This document shows positions 1 through 11,989 of a stretch of 64,000 bases of DNA, in pieces. The stretch comes from Hemicordylus capensis (lineage: Eukaryota; Chordata; Lepidosauria; Squamata; Cordylidae): contig NC_069662.1 in the NCBI RefSeq assembly GCF_027244095.1, forward strand, positions 17,510,501-17,574,500, given 5' to 3'. The position numbers were made by a program, and so were the translations under genes. Position 1 is the stretch's first letter. Each line of letters opens with the position of its first letter. A model generated the notes under the pieces. The model ran no database searches. It was not told where the DNA came from and saw only the letters and a program-made list of their open reading frames with translations.

Positions 1-385
1 AGCAGGGCAGTGGGTTTGCTGGGGAGGCAAGGTGATGTCATGGTCGAGGCCTTTTCAATGATGGCCCTTTGGCTTTGGAATGCCTTCCCTGAAGAGCTTC
101 ACCATGTTCCCTCCCTCAGTGTTCTTTAAAAACAACAACTAAAAATGCATCTTTTTAAAGAGGCTTTTTAATGTTTCACCTGTTGCTTATATCTGGGTAG
201 GCTCTTCAGTTTTTATGATTCTCAATTTTTCGCTTTTTAAGTAACTTTTAATTTGAAACTTCAACTATAGTTCTGATTGTGATCTTAGCTTGGATTTTTA
301 ACTTTAACTTAATTTGGTTAATTTATTTGTATCTATTTTATGCATGCTATGAGCCGCCCCAAGTGGTAGTGTACAAGGGGGCGGG
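1..385 (+). repeat. L2/CR1-type LINE 3' end fragment
   Basis: The AT-rich 3' region ends in the signature 'gagccgcccc...gggcggggtataaata', which matches the 3' ends of other L2-type copies in the window (for example near 16.69 kb). The text around 60-120 resembles the C-terminal coding end of these elements ('tttggaatgccttccctgaag'). It lies in the KIF22 intron that enters the window. Confidence 0.5.
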
Positions 386-406
386 GTATAAATATTTTAA
401 ATTATG

Positions 407-590
407 CTGGACCAGCACTAGGGAGACCTGGGTTCAAATTCCCATTCAGTTATGAAGCTCATGATCAGTCCCTATTTCTTACCCTAAGCATACATCACAG
501 TGTTTTTGCAGAAGTTCAGGGGTGGGGTGCAATGTGTGCCACCCTGAGCTCCTTGAGGGCAAAAAGGCAGGAGAAAAAAAAATGTAATAA
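407..590 (+). repeat. Decayed tRNA-headed SINE fragment
   Basis: A tRNA B-box-like piece ('gggttcaaattcccattcag') is followed by a body matching the better SINE copy at 41,177-41,388. The fragment lies just upstream of the first KIF22 exon in the window. Confidence 0.5.
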
Positions 591-610
591 ATAACCTTCT
601 TGTACTCCAG

Positions 611-3600
611 GATTCCCTGGGTGGTAGTGCTCACAGTCTGATCATTGCCAACATCGCCCCTGAGAAGAGGTACTACTTTGATACCCTCACGAGCCTCAAC
701 TTTGCTGCCAAGTCCAAGCAGGTGGTGAACAAACCCTTCATGCAGGAAACGCTGCCAGAAATTGGTAAGGAGGGGAGCTGGCCTGGAGGCTTGAGTGGAG
801 GCAGAACTGTGGCACGCTAGAGGTATCTAGGAAGGAAACACCTGGAATCCAAGATCTTTTGACTCCCCAGGAAAAGAGTGAGGTCCAGTACGGAGGTTCT
901 GCTCAGACATCTTTTAATCATGGCTTGAATCTAAATACACCCTAGGACAGGAGTTTCCAACCTGCAGGCCTCCAGATGTTGCTGAACTACAGTACAACTC
1001 CCATCATCCCCAGGCATGAATTGTAGCTGGGGCCGATAGGAGTTGTAGTTCAGGACCCCCGGATTGGGAACCACTGTCCTGGAATCTTCCACGATCTACC
1101 TTTTCCTTGAGGAGCCCTGACTCTTGTATGAGCCTGGTTAAGATCACCCCCTTTCTAGTTCAGGTGCATTCCCAGAAGTTTCCCAGGTCCAAACAGGACT
1201 GAAGATATAGATTAAACCAGAGACGGCCAAGTGGGAAAAGTGCAGTTTAAGATGAGGATTGTAGTGAAGGCCAGATGCCTTGCCTTGCGTTGACTGATGA
1301 TTGTGCCTCTGAGCCTTCTGCTTTGGAAAGACTCTGGAAGAAGAATGAGATGACAGGCTCTGAACTGATATGTAGATATCAAAATAGCTTTCCAATTTGG
1401 ATCTCCGACCAAGAGGCACCAGTCTCTGCCCCTCCAATGATTCCTTCCATCAGAACACAAAAAGCCTCCAAGATGTTGCCTACACTCAGATCAAGGTATT
1501 AACGGTCCTAAACTAACTAAGACTAAACAATCAGAAACTTCCAGAAAGTAGTTATTTTATTTTTTGCATTTATATACTACCCCATATACACATTTCTGTA
1601 TATGATCTTTACAGACAAAAGAACAATAGGTCATTCAAAACAATTTAAAATGACTGTCAATAAAACTCAAACATTCTGAACTAAAAAGCTGATAAAATAA
1701 GTTTGTTTTCAGATGTTGCTTAAAAACAGCCAGAGATGGGGAGGCTCTGATTTTTTTAGGGGAGCATGTTTCAGAATTCTGAGGCAACCGTAGAGAATGC
1801 CCGGTTCTGGGTTGCCACCAAAAGAACCAGTGGTAACCACAACTGAACCTCCCCTGATCTTAAATAGGTGGCGGGGTTCACGAAGAAAAAGAAGGTGCTC
1901 TCTTAAATACCTGGACCCAAGCCATTCAGGGCTTTATAGTATTAACATTGGTTCCCTCCAAATTTGAAAGACAATAAAGGGCTAGAAACCAAACCCAAGA
2001 AGATCTGGTTTCCTCCTGAATATCCACAACAATAAGAGAAGCCATCAGATCTCTCTTGTATCCCCTCATTTCCACCATCTCATCTGAATACAAATCCTAT
2101 TGAAATCTTGTGTTGCCTCTATTCAATTTGGGGGTATAAAGTACCCAGCTTAGAACCAGCAAAGTGTGCAGTACACCACCTGAAAACCCAGCGAGATGGT
2201 GTTTCCAGGTTCTCTTCCAGACAGATTGAGAAAAAGGTATTAGAAACTCTGGCTGTAGCTCACACGCTGTGGCTTCAGCCCAGATCTCCTCCTGCTGCTT
2301 CCTCTCCAGCCTACTGTCCCTTCCCTCCCCCATGTAGCTCCCAGCCCCCTCCCCATGGGAGCTAAAACTCTTCCTTCCTGAGCTAGGATCTGTTTCTTTC
2401 TCCTCTGTTCTAAATTGCCTGTTCTCACACCTTCTCCCTGAGTCTTAGCCTCACCCAAGCCCGCCCTTCCTCCTAATAAACCCTCTTCTGGGCTCCTGTG
2501 TCTCATTTCCTGCTTTTACTCATAACTTCAGCTTATTCCCCTCTAGCGCAGGTAAATTCCTTCCGGTCAGAGTCTTTCACTCTGTTTCCCTTCAGTGTCT
2601 CCCAAATTCCTCCCCCCTCCCCAATTTTCTGCCCACAACAGCAAACTGTAGCTCTGGTGACTCATTTATCTTGCCCCAAACTCTCTGCCCCATGCCTCTT
2701 CACAAGGTACTAGTGTTTAGGGATGTGCACGGAGATCTTCGGTGCCGGCGGGGGTAGCGCTTTAAGGGCGGGGGAGGGTGTACTCACCCCTCCCGCCGCA
2801 TTTCCCCCGCCGGCGCGCTGTCGGATTTAAGCCCCCGACGGACGCACTCGCGACTTCCAGCCGATGGCAGAAACGGGGCAGCAGGGAGGAATGCTGCCGC
2901 CCCGAGGGGCTTAAATCCGACAGCGCGCCGACGGGGGAAATGTGGCGGGAGGGGTGAGTACACTCTTCCCTGCCCTTAAAGCGCTACCCCTGCCGGCGCC
3001 GAAACGGCCCCAAATCCGAAATGTTTCAGAGGCCTTTACAATGGCCTCTGAAACATTTCGGGCACATGCCTACTAGTGTTAGCTTCTGACCATGTTAGGA
3101 GTTCCGTTTAAAGAAAACTATATGGTTTGAGATGCATTGTTCACTCTGCCAGCTTATATGGATTGGTTGAATGTTGTTGCTAATCCCCCATTGCTTTTAT
3201 GAACATTGATCATTCCTTTTTTGCTTTCTTTGGCCTTGCAATTAGATCCTCTAATACATTTGCACTATTTGATCAGAAGCCTGTTTGTGGTATTCCTCCG
3301 AGTGTGGTTAAATCTGTTCCTGTTTGTGACTGGTTTATTATTTTTCTGGATTTAATGTTTTAACTATTACTTGTTCTGATTATATAAGTTGCCATGAAAT
3401 GTGATATATTAAGGTGGGATATGAATAAAATTTCCCTTGTCCTTAGCTGCGCCCAAGAGACCTTCTGCAGATTCCAGTGATGAAGGCCCTGAGGCCAAGC
3501 GGCCTTGCTCAGAGGAAAAGAAGCTGAACGTGGTTGAGGAGAAGCCACTCAGGTGAGGTGTGCCTTCTGTCGGGCAAAAGGCCTAGCTGTGTTTCTTCCA

Positions 3601-6600
3601 CACTTCTTCAGGAGCGTGGCCACTCTGTCCTTGAAACACTGGGCTGAGGACAAAGCCATAGCTCTGGGCTGATTGGACGGAAGTGCTGTCTAAAACCTAG
3701 TAAAAAGCCTCTGTTTTTCCTCCCTCACAGTTCCTTGCTGCCTCTAGAGAACCTTGAGCCAGCCTTAGTTCAGCGGTTGCTGCGCTTGGAGGCCTTGGAA
3801 AAAGGGACAGAATCAGGGAATCGTGGCTTGCCTCTTCTCAACACGCCACGCAAGGAGAGGCTGGTCCTTCAGAAGCAGATAGAGGAGAAATGGCGTGAGC
3901 TGCAGGTGAGGCTGTTTTCCTTTCCTCCAACTTCTGCAAGGACCAATATTAACGCAACTTAGAGGCCTTCCCCCTTCTATGTCCCAGCCTGATCCCTCAA
4001 AGGATGTGTATGTAAAGTGATCTTTATGCAGGCAGGATATATATATATTTTTTAAGTTTAATACAAGAACGCCGATAGGCACCATCTTAGAAGAGGCAAG
4101 CTCCTTTGCTCTCATACAGGAGAGGATGCTTCTTCTTAAGGTGGTACCTGCTGTGAAACGTGCGTGCAGTATTCAAAATGAAAGAATGCTTTTTCTTTCG
4201 CAACTGTTGTGTTATCCTTATGCAAACGTATCTGCTCTTGTGCCCAGAACCCCCTCCCAGAGCATCTGCAGGATGCCTCCTCAATTACTTCCTTCAAGTT
4301 GCTTCTCAAAACCCACCTTTTCCACAAAGATTTTGGCACAACTCCCTGTGTCCCACTGCAACTAATTACATGATCCCCCCTATTTACCTTGCCTCTGTGT
4401 CTGTTTCTAGAATGTGAGCCCCTCTGGGCAGGGCTGTTTCATCTGTCATAAGAACAGCCCTGCTGGATCGGGCCCAAGGCCCATCTCGTCCAGCATCCTG
4501 TTTCACCCAGCAGCCCACCAGATAGATGCCTCTGGGAAGCCCCCAGGGAAGACATGGTGTGCCTTCTCTCCTGCTGTTGCTGCCCTGCAACTGGTATTTA
4601 GAGGCATCTTGCCTCTGAGGCTGGAGGCAGCCTATAGTCGGCAGGACTAGTAGCCATTGATACACCTGTCCTCCATGAATTTGTCTAAGTCCCTCTTAAA
4701 GCTGTCCCAGCTGGTGGCCATCACCACATCCCCTGGCGGAGAATTCCCTAGATATGTGCTGTGTGAAAAAGTAGCCCCTTATGTCTGTCCTAAGTTTCAT
4801 GGCGATTGGTTTCATGGGATGTCCCCTGTGGATAGCACTATATAAAAACGTGCAGGTATTTGATCATGACTTTCAGCTGACAAAGATGCCTTTAATTAGG
4901 TGATATCCCAGTTCTTTCTCCTCCACCTGCAGGGTGGGCTGCCTGCAGTGGGGTGGGGAAGAGCCAGGTTGGGGTTGGTTCCAGCAGGCCCATGGAAAGC
5001 ATCTTCCCTTTCTGCCGGCGCAGGAGAAAGTGGATTTCAAGGAAGGGTTGGAAGGAAGAAGAAAAGTGGTACCAAGTTATTTGTCCTAGGAGGGGTTTGA
5101 TACAAATAAATGGCATCCCGAAATCTCCCACTCAGAGTAGTTTCATACTGTGGGGGTTGTGTACCCACATGTAGAGATGGTGGTACATACACTTGGGGCC
5201 TCCATGTCCTCTGGAGGGAGCTGTAAACCCACTGACAGCCCCACTCCTTCCCAGCAACCATCGTGTGGCATGTCCCTGTTGCTTGAATGGGCCCTAATTC
5301 AGTCTTTTCTCCCTGGCACACTGCAGAGTCTTACAGAAAAGCAGCAAGAGATGGAGGCCAAGCAGGAACATGCCCCTGCCAAACTCCGAAAACAGGCCGT
5401 GGTGTTGCCCTTTAAGCAAGGTAAGAGGGTTCCAGTGTCCTGGTTTCCAGATCCTTTTCTCTCTTACAAGGTCCCAGCTCCCTTTTTTTTCACCCCATCC
5501 AGCACAGACACCTGAGAAAACTGAGGAGGAGGAGGAGATCATAATCATAAAGCAGAAGGGGAAAGGTCGGAAGAGAAAGGTGTGTAAAGGAATGGGGAGA
5601 CCTTTTAGGGTGAGCAAGCAACACTAAAGGCTCAAAGATGGAATGGGTGGGAAGTTGTCAGGAAGGGATGGTCAGAAAAAAAGAGGGCTTTGGGAATGCC
5701 ATATTGAGCAAGACCAGAGATCCAAAACCATCAGCTTGGAACTAGCAGCCATTCTCTGGGTTCTTGGGCAGAGAGAGAGTGCTCTGTCCTGCTCCCAGAC
5801 GGGCCTTGGCGCTTCATCACTGCAAAGCATCTTCTGAGCTAGTGGTGTTCAAGCTTTGTCTTTGGGGAACACGGCCCACATTGTCTGCTGAGGGCAGGGG
5901 CTCTGCGGGGTATTTACAAGATCCAAGGCTGGGGTCCACAGGCCGCCCCTACTTAATCATATACCCCCACCTCCAAGAATATGTATGTTTTTAAAAGTAT
6001 CTATTATAATACAAGAGTATGAAGGTGGAAGCAGCAGAGAGTGAGGTGAGGATAAGAGCTCTCTCCCCTGTTTGGTGCAGATGCTTCCACTGCTGCACTT
6101 TCTTTCTGGAAGGAAGGAAGGTCATGGAGGAAGAAGCTGACTGATGAGATCTGGGGCTCTGAGCAATTTACTGGCGGCCTGTGTCCCATGGGCCACCCTC
6201 TAATGATGTCCCTGACTGAGAGAGTCCCTACATCCCTTACACTGTGCAAAGGATACTACGGCATGCTCTGTGGCAGCAGTTCCCAGCTCTGGGCCTCCCG
6301 ATGTTGTTGGACAACTCCAATTGTCCCCAGCCATGATGCCCACCATTGTAGTTTGAGATTACTGGAGCTGTAGCCCAACTCTGGGAACCCAAGATTGGGA
6401 GTGCCTGGGCTAGGATGCATTCTTAACTCATACAGAGCACTAGCCAGGCCTATTGCACTTCACCATCTCCACGTAAATCAGGAACACATCTTGGAACTCT
6501 CCCAACACCGGGAGAGGTCAGTATAGTAGTGGCAGTGTACAAGCTGTCTTCCAGGGAAACTTAGCCACCTTCTACTGATCTCCTTTCTGAAGAATCCCTG

Positions 6601-8458
6601 ATAAATTTATGAGGAATTCCCTGTGTTCCCTAGTACACAGTATGAAAGCCACTGGGGTGTGGCTTACTCTTGATCAGGAGTGGGGGCTTTGGGCAAGAAG
6701 TGAAGATGAGACACCAGGTCCCCCACCCCGATGTCTTTGCTGCAGAAGAGTAGTAAAGAGATGGTGAAAGACACGAGGTTCTTGGCATAGCCTTTCTTTT
6801 GCTCCTGTGCAAATAATCTCTCTTGTATGCATTCTCCTGGCTCTTTTTTTTTTTAAATGTACCTAATAGCCTCATATATTCAAACAATATCAACAGTTAA
6901 GAGCAAGCTCTCACCTTGCTGTTGACCACCCACCCCTTGGTTCAATTAGTTGACAGTACATCATCTAACCACCACTTTCTTTGGGTGTTTTCTTACGTCA
7001 GCCTTTGGCCCCTAACTCTGAAAACAAGGCTCCTCCTGAGTGGGAAGTAACTATGCGGCCTGATCTGCTAACTCGCAGCAAGGGAAATATCCTGGCCCTC
7101 CTGAATACAGGATCAGAGAAGGATCTCATGAACCTGCACCGGATCGGCAAGAAGACGGCCCAACTCATTGTGGCCTGGAGGGATCTCCATGGGTTGTTTA
7201 AGAAGGTGAGTGGAGGGCAGAACTGTTTGCCAGAGATCCTTCATGTAGGAGGTGTAGAAGCTCCTTGCAGAGAGCAGGGTATTCATTTGGGCTGAACACC
7301 TTGTGTGGACTTTGACCTACTGCCTAAACGTGTCGTTCGAGTCTGACTACACTGAAAAGTAGGGAGCTGGAATGGTCTGGTTCAATGGACAGAGAGTTGG
7401 TCCAGGATGTAGGGGAGCTGGCTTTGAATCTTCCTTCTGCTGAGAACTCATTGAGCAGCCTTGGCTGCCCCTCAGCTCTGGAAGTGGGTGGAGCCAATTA
7501 TTCCAGAACATGCTCTACCACTGATGGAGAAGTTGCTGAATTACAGATGGTGAAAACCCTGGAACAACCACAACTGCCTTGGATCTATACCCACAACAAT
7601 TAGCCTACTGAAATCTATTGGCTTTGGGTCCATGGTATTCTAGATCTGCAAGGGGAATGGTTCCATGCAAAAGCTTTCCTCCATCTTTGCATAATTTTGC
7701 AAGGTGCTTAGCCCTTGGCTGGTTCTGAAAATAATCCATCTCTGTGCGATAGCAACACATCATCTCCTCTTTTATACAGGTAGAGGACCTTGCCGAAGTT
7801 GAAGGTGTTTCAAAAAAGCAAGTGGCTTCATTCCTAAAGGTGTGTTCAGCGGAGTGGGGAGGAAGAGAAGGGGTTTTTTGTTTTTGTGTGTTGAAGTGGG
7901 TACAGCATGAAGATCCATTCAATCTTGCATGGATAGTTTTATGTTATACTTATACTTATTATTTATACTTTGAATATTTAAATACCACTGTTCAACAAAA
8001 TTCTCAAAGCGGTTTACATAGAAAAAGAAATAATACATAAATAAGATGGTCCCCTGTCCCAAAGGACTCACAATGTTGCCATTCATGGGGTGCAGTCTTG
8101 AATGAATGGAAATTAATGGGAGTAATTAGCTCACAACTATGTCCTTGCCTATGTGCCCTGCCCATACCTGGGTAATGAGTGGAACATCAATCTGAAATCT
8201 GTCATCAATAATAAATTCTTTTCCAGTTTATTTACTCTATTACATCCATATACTACTTTTCTTCTAAAGCACGGTTGGAGATTTAGAATTTGAAGTAATG
8301 GATTAGGAAGGAAGGAACAACTTTTAAGAAATTCCAGTACCGGAGTTTAATGTTACCGTTATATGCATTTGTAGAAGTTCCTTTTAACATGTGTTTTCCC
8401 TCTTCTTCCCACTCCTTTCTAGGCAAACATCCTGACCACTATTGGAAACATTGAATAA
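611..8458 (+). CDS. KIF22: KIF22 (Kid, kinesin-10 chromokinesin), C-terminal part; 5' exons outside window
   Basis: Eight coding exons are visible: 611-764, 3447-3552, 3731-3905, 5327-5420, 5503-5579, 7002-7205, 7780-7839 and 8423-8458 (TAA). All have AG/GT borders and the phases join to about 301 residues. The first exon is the end of the motor domain ([20 protein letters not shown], then [12 protein letters not shown]). A charged stalk follows, then a basic KGKGRKRK patch at the end of exon 5503-5579. The C-terminal helix-hairpin-helix DNA-binding domain is split over the last three exons ([51 protein letters not shown]). KIF22 is a plus-end motor that binds chromosome arms and drives congression. 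Human KIF22 has about 665 residues, so roughly the N-terminal 55% is off the left edge. The order motor end, stalk, HhH is unique to KIF22, so the call is firm. Confidence 0.96.
944..1082. mobile_element. hAT-type MITE (ACTACAACTCCCATCATC family)
   Basis: The ends are inverted (caggagtttccaa against ttgggaaccactgtcctg), with the core 'acaactcccatcatcccc' on the left and its complement 'ggagttgtagttc' on the right. It is one of about nine copies in the window. The others lie near 6.3, 14.3, 15.1, 17.9, 33.5, 38.8, 39.4 and 55.4 kb. Confidence 0.65.
1083..2717. other. KIF22 intron, mostly unassigned
   Basis: No exon is visible. The stretch 1,545-2,010 looks like a decayed LINE-type piece: AT-rich start, then 'gggcaaccgtagagaatgcccggttc' style text and 'ggacccaagccattcagggctttata'. 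Similar wording ('gtccaagccacttagg') occurs at 57.29-57.60 kb. The pyrimidine-rich stretch 2,270-2,710 shows nothing recognisable. Confidence 0.3.
2718..3072. mobile_element. GC-rich foldback hAT-type MITE
   Basis: A perfect 8-bp duplication CTAGTGTT lies at 2,710-2,717 and 3,073-3,080. The ends are inverted (TAGGGATGTGCAC against the complement TAGGCATGTGCCC). Inside are two GC-rich inverted arms of about 80 bp, 2,755-2,836 and about 2,912-2,993, which could form one long hairpin. The TSD length and ends suggest a non-autonomous hAT element. It lies in a KIF22 intron. Confidence 0.8.
3200..3440 (+). repeat. LINE 3' tail fragment abutting a KIF22 acceptor
   Basis: AT-rich sequence ending 'aaggtgggatatgaataaaa' is the tail type seen in L2-like copies. 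It runs to within about 10 bases of the acceptor of exon 3447-3552. Confidence 0.4.
4445..4850 (-). repeat. CR1-type LINE 3' end
   Basis: On the minus strand this carries the hallmark end seen also at 11.9 and 35.8 kb: 'gatgtggtgatggccaccag', then 'tggactagatgggcc'-type text and 'ccagcagggctgttctta'. The preceding 4,255-4,440 ('agaatgtgagcccctctggg') is another decayed piece of a different repeat. Both lie in the KIF22 intron 3,906-5,326; the rest of that intron shows nothing I recognise. Confidence 0.75.
5580..7001. other. KIF22 intron without recognised genes
   Basis: No exon is seen. One hAT MITE copy sits at 6,270-6,418 ('agcagttcccagctctggg' to 'cccaagattgggagtgcctgg'). The remainder has no repeat I can name. 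Confidence 0.4.
7945..8090 (-). repeat. Decayed L2-tailed SINE fragment
   Basis: The text 'ttctcaaagcggtttacatagaaa' followed by 'ggtcccctgtcccaaaggactcacaatg' matches the 3' part of the better copy at 36,085-36,331. It lies in the last KIF22 intron. Confidence 0.6.
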
Positions 8459-8602
8459 CTACATTGTCTGCAAACCACTCCCTTTGTCCTATTTAGCAGT
8501 GTTTGGGATTTTCACTTGTCTTTTTAGTGCATTTAGATGTATTATATAGAAGTGAAAATATAGATTGCTGATACTTCTGAAATTAGTATTATTGCCCCTC
8601 CC

Positions 8603-8608
8603 AATAAA
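8603..8608 (+). terminator. KIF22: KIF22 poly(A) signal AATAAA
   Basis: A canonical hexamer lies 145 bases after the KIF22 stop codon and gives a short 3' UTR. Confidence 0.7.
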
Positions 8609-8629
8609 CTCAAACCATTTATTAGCTTT

Positions 8630-9739
8630 GTAATCATTAGCACTTACATCTATAAAAAAAATACCTAACTCAACACACAACCAGAAATATATTAGGATGA
8701 AGAAAGAAAATGGAAGAAAAGTAGGGTAGGGGAGAAGAGCAGAGTTTTGAGAGATGGCATCTTCCTCTTAAGTTTCTGCTTCTCTGTATGCTGCCAGAAG
8801 TTCTGGTCATATACTTGTAAAGACTTTATTAATTTTTTTTAAAACGAGGGTTTCCCAAGCATCTACTGAGGTACATGGTTTCCTAATTAAATTTGGACAC
8901 ACACACTCATAGAAAAACTAACAATTGCCCTCGCCCTGAGGGTCTCCTCACTTCATTTTGGTGTGAGGCACCATTATTAAGTGAGCCTTTGATTGGAAGG
9001 AGGCAAAAATAGCACATATTTCACCAAAAGGGCTAAAACAATCAAGTTGATGTTGGTACATTTGCTCTGTAACTCTGCTGCCTCCATTTTTGAGGTCTAG
9101 CGGCACTACAGTTTAGGCATGTGTGTATTCAGAAAATTCAGATTCAACCCAATCTGAATTCCAACTAAAACATGAATTTTCCCATAGGGAAATTGGGAAG
9201 AAAAAAAATCACTGGTTGGTCCTGGAGCCTTGAAACAACACACATGTGCTGAAGGCGGTCAGGGCCTCCTGTAGTGAGTTTGAGGAGAATTGGTCAATCG
9301 TCTGGTTTTTGGTTAATTTTTTTTTTAATGGTGAGATCTGGCTTGTAAACAAAGACCCTCTTTGGACCATCATTCCACCAGCATATGGAGGAATCTGCCC
9401 TTTGCCTTCATGTTTGCCTTTATAAAAATGGACCAAAAATCAGGGTATTAGCCAGTTCTCTTCAGATGCACTACAGGGGCCCTGTGTGGCAAATTTCAAG
9501 GCTCTAGGAACAACTGGTGATCTTTAGTGAAATTTTAAAAACTTTGATTCACCTCAGTGGGGAAAATCCTATTCCATTGTGCTAATTCTAAAATTCTGAA
9601 GTATTCTAAAACTAACTTTGATATTTTGGAATTCTGACTTTACCTTCTAAAGCACATACAATTCATTAAATTTTGACCAAATAGCTTGAAACTTTTCTTC
9701 TTTGCCTAAACGGCAGGAAAAAACCAATTCAAATGCAGA
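8630..9739. other. Intergenic, possible decayed hAT element
   Basis: No gene is seen. The start 'taggcatgtgtgtattcag' at about 9,111 resembles the end of the hAT foldback elements at 2,718 and 20,938. A distal partner near 9,655 ('agcacataca') is weak. The rest is plain AT-rich DNA. Confidence 0.25.
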
Positions 9740-10150
9740 TCATGAACACATTTCAGTAGTCAAAAGCTGAAGTTCCAGAGTAAATCTGCTTTTCCAGTGT
9801 TGAATTATAATCTTTTTGGCCACTCCCCAAGCACAAAGAATCCATAGTTGTTGACAGAGTGTTAAATTCCATATCCTGGGAATATATCCCAGGAGAACAT
9901 AGCTATCTTTAAAACACAATGATAATTGCAGTGTCTTACTTACAATTTTATGGACTTCATCTCCAAAAGTTGCTATAATTGGGCATGACCAAACCATATG
10001 TGACAATGTCCCCTCATAAATATTACAGCTCCAGCAAACCGCATTCTGAACCCAGCCCTTTCTGAACATCCTCTGGGAAGTCCAGTAAGAATGAAACGAA
10101 GGTTTTTGCTGAACAAGTCTCAGTTTAAGATCTATATATGCTCGTTTCAT
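9740..10150 (-). repeat. L1-type LINE ORF2 C-terminal fragment
   Basis: The minus strand is open for about 136 codons. It has the ORF2 C-terminal signature: CWSCNIYEGTLSHMVWSCPI followed by FGDEVHKIV, the Cys/His zinc-binding knuckle of L1-like elements, then a Trp-rich end. No reverse transcriptase part is present, so this is a short truncated copy. Confidence 0.75.
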
Positions 10151-10249
10151 TATCCTATTACCGTAATGGTATATTCAAGGTCCTGATTCCATAATACACG
10201 AATATAATAAATATCAAGGGGATTGAAAATAAAACTGCTAATATTAATA

Positions 10250-11975
10250 TGGTGCTAATAACAGCACCATACAAATCTTTGGTGTGGCCACATTTGGACT
10301 ATGTACTATGTACAGTTCTGGTCACCATGTCTCTCAAAGGGCACTGTAGAACTGCGAAAAGGGCAACCAAATGATTAGAGAGATAAGATAGAGTTTTTAA
10401 AAGATGATGAATTGTGTGGATAGAAATCTTTATCTCTCTTGCCATCCTAGAAGTAGTCATCCAGCAGGCTCAGAGGCCTGTTGCAAGGGAACTACAGAAG
10501 AGAGGGCATGCCTTCATCAGCTTGTGGGCTTGCTGGAAGCAGCTGGTGGGCTACTGGGAAACAGGATGCTGGACTAGACAGGCCTTGGGCCTGATAGGCA
10601 GAGCTGTTATGTTTTTACTATTCCAAGGTGCTTTGTACCAGAGGACTGGAAAATAGCCAATGTGATTCCAATTTTCAAAAAGGGATCCAGGGGTTTCTGG
10701 GAAATTACAAGCCGGTATATTGATGGAAAACATACTTACCCACAAAATTGTTAAACATACAGAAGAAAAGGCCTTGCTGAAAGAGAACCAGCATGGCTTC
10801 AGCAAGGGCAAGTCTTGTCTCACTAACCTTTGTTTTGGAGGGTTTTTTGAGTATCAACAGGCATGTGGATGAAGGTGATCTGGTTGATATAGTATACTTG
10901 GACTTCCAAAAAGCTTTTGACAAAGTTCCCTACCAAAGGCTCTTGATTAAACTTAGCAGCCATGGGATAATGGGACACGTTCATGTGTGGATCTGTAATT
11001 GGTTGGAGAGGGTAGGAATAAATGGACAGTTTTCACAATGGAGGAAAGTAGGAAGTGGGGTCCCCCAGGGATTGGTATAGGGACCAATGCTCTTTAACTT
11101 GTACATAAATGATCTAGAAGTTGGGGTAACCAGCAAAGTGGTCAGATCTGCAGATGACACAACTATTGAGGGTAGTGAAATCCAAAACAGATTGTGAGGG
11201 GCTGCAAAATGATATCTCTAAACTAGGGGAGTGGGTGACAAAATGGCAAATGTGGTTCAGTTTAAGCAAGTGTAAAGTGATGCATATTGAGGCAAAGAAC
11301 CCCAAACTTCACATATATGCTGATGGGATCTGAGCTGGTGACTGACCAGGAGAGAGATATTGCGGTTGTGGTGGACAGCTCACTGAAAGTGTTGACTCAG
11401 TATGCAGCAGCTGTGAAAAAGGCCAATTCCATGCTAGGGATCGTTAGGAAGGAGATTGACAATAAAAATGCTAATATAATAATGCCCTCATACAAATATA
11501 TGGTGTGGCCACATCTGGAGTACTGTGTACAGTTTTGGTCACCATATCTTAAGAAGGATATTGTTGAACTGGAAAAGGTACAGAAGAGGGCCACCATGAT
11601 GATCAGGGGCCGGGAGAAACTTAAGAGGCTAGGCTACAGTGTCTGAGGCTCTTTACTTTGGAAAAAGAGGCAACTAAGGAGGGACATGATCGAGGTGTAT
11701 AAAATTATGCATGGAGGACAGAGAAATTTTTCTTCTTTCACAGTACTAGAACCAGGGGTCAACCCATGAAACTGAAGGTTGGGAAACTTAGAACTGACAA
11801 GAGGAAGTACTTTTTCACACAACACATAATTAATCTATGAAATCCTTGCCATGGGATGTGGTGATGGCCACCAGCTTGGATGGCTTTAAAAGGGGCTTAG
11901 GAGGCATTCTGTGGGCCACTGTGTGAACCAAGATGCTGGACTAGAGAGGCCTGAATCAACAGGGCTCTTATGTTC
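10250..11975 (+). repeat. CR1-type LINE, two tandem fragments
   Basis: Fragment one (about 10,250-10,615) is only the 3' end. Fragment two (about 10,620-11,975) carries decayed reverse transcriptase. Visible motifs are VYLDFQKAFDKVPYQRL, SGVPQG near 11,060, an 'adAdDtt' region near 11,145-11,165, and the C-terminal HLEYCVQFWSPYLKKDIVEL near 11,510. The usual CR1 3' end follows ('gatgtggtgatggccaccag', 'ggactagagaggcc'). Several stops and frame changes mean it is not functional. Confidence 0.85.
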
Positions 11976-11989
11976 TTAACTGGTAACGG

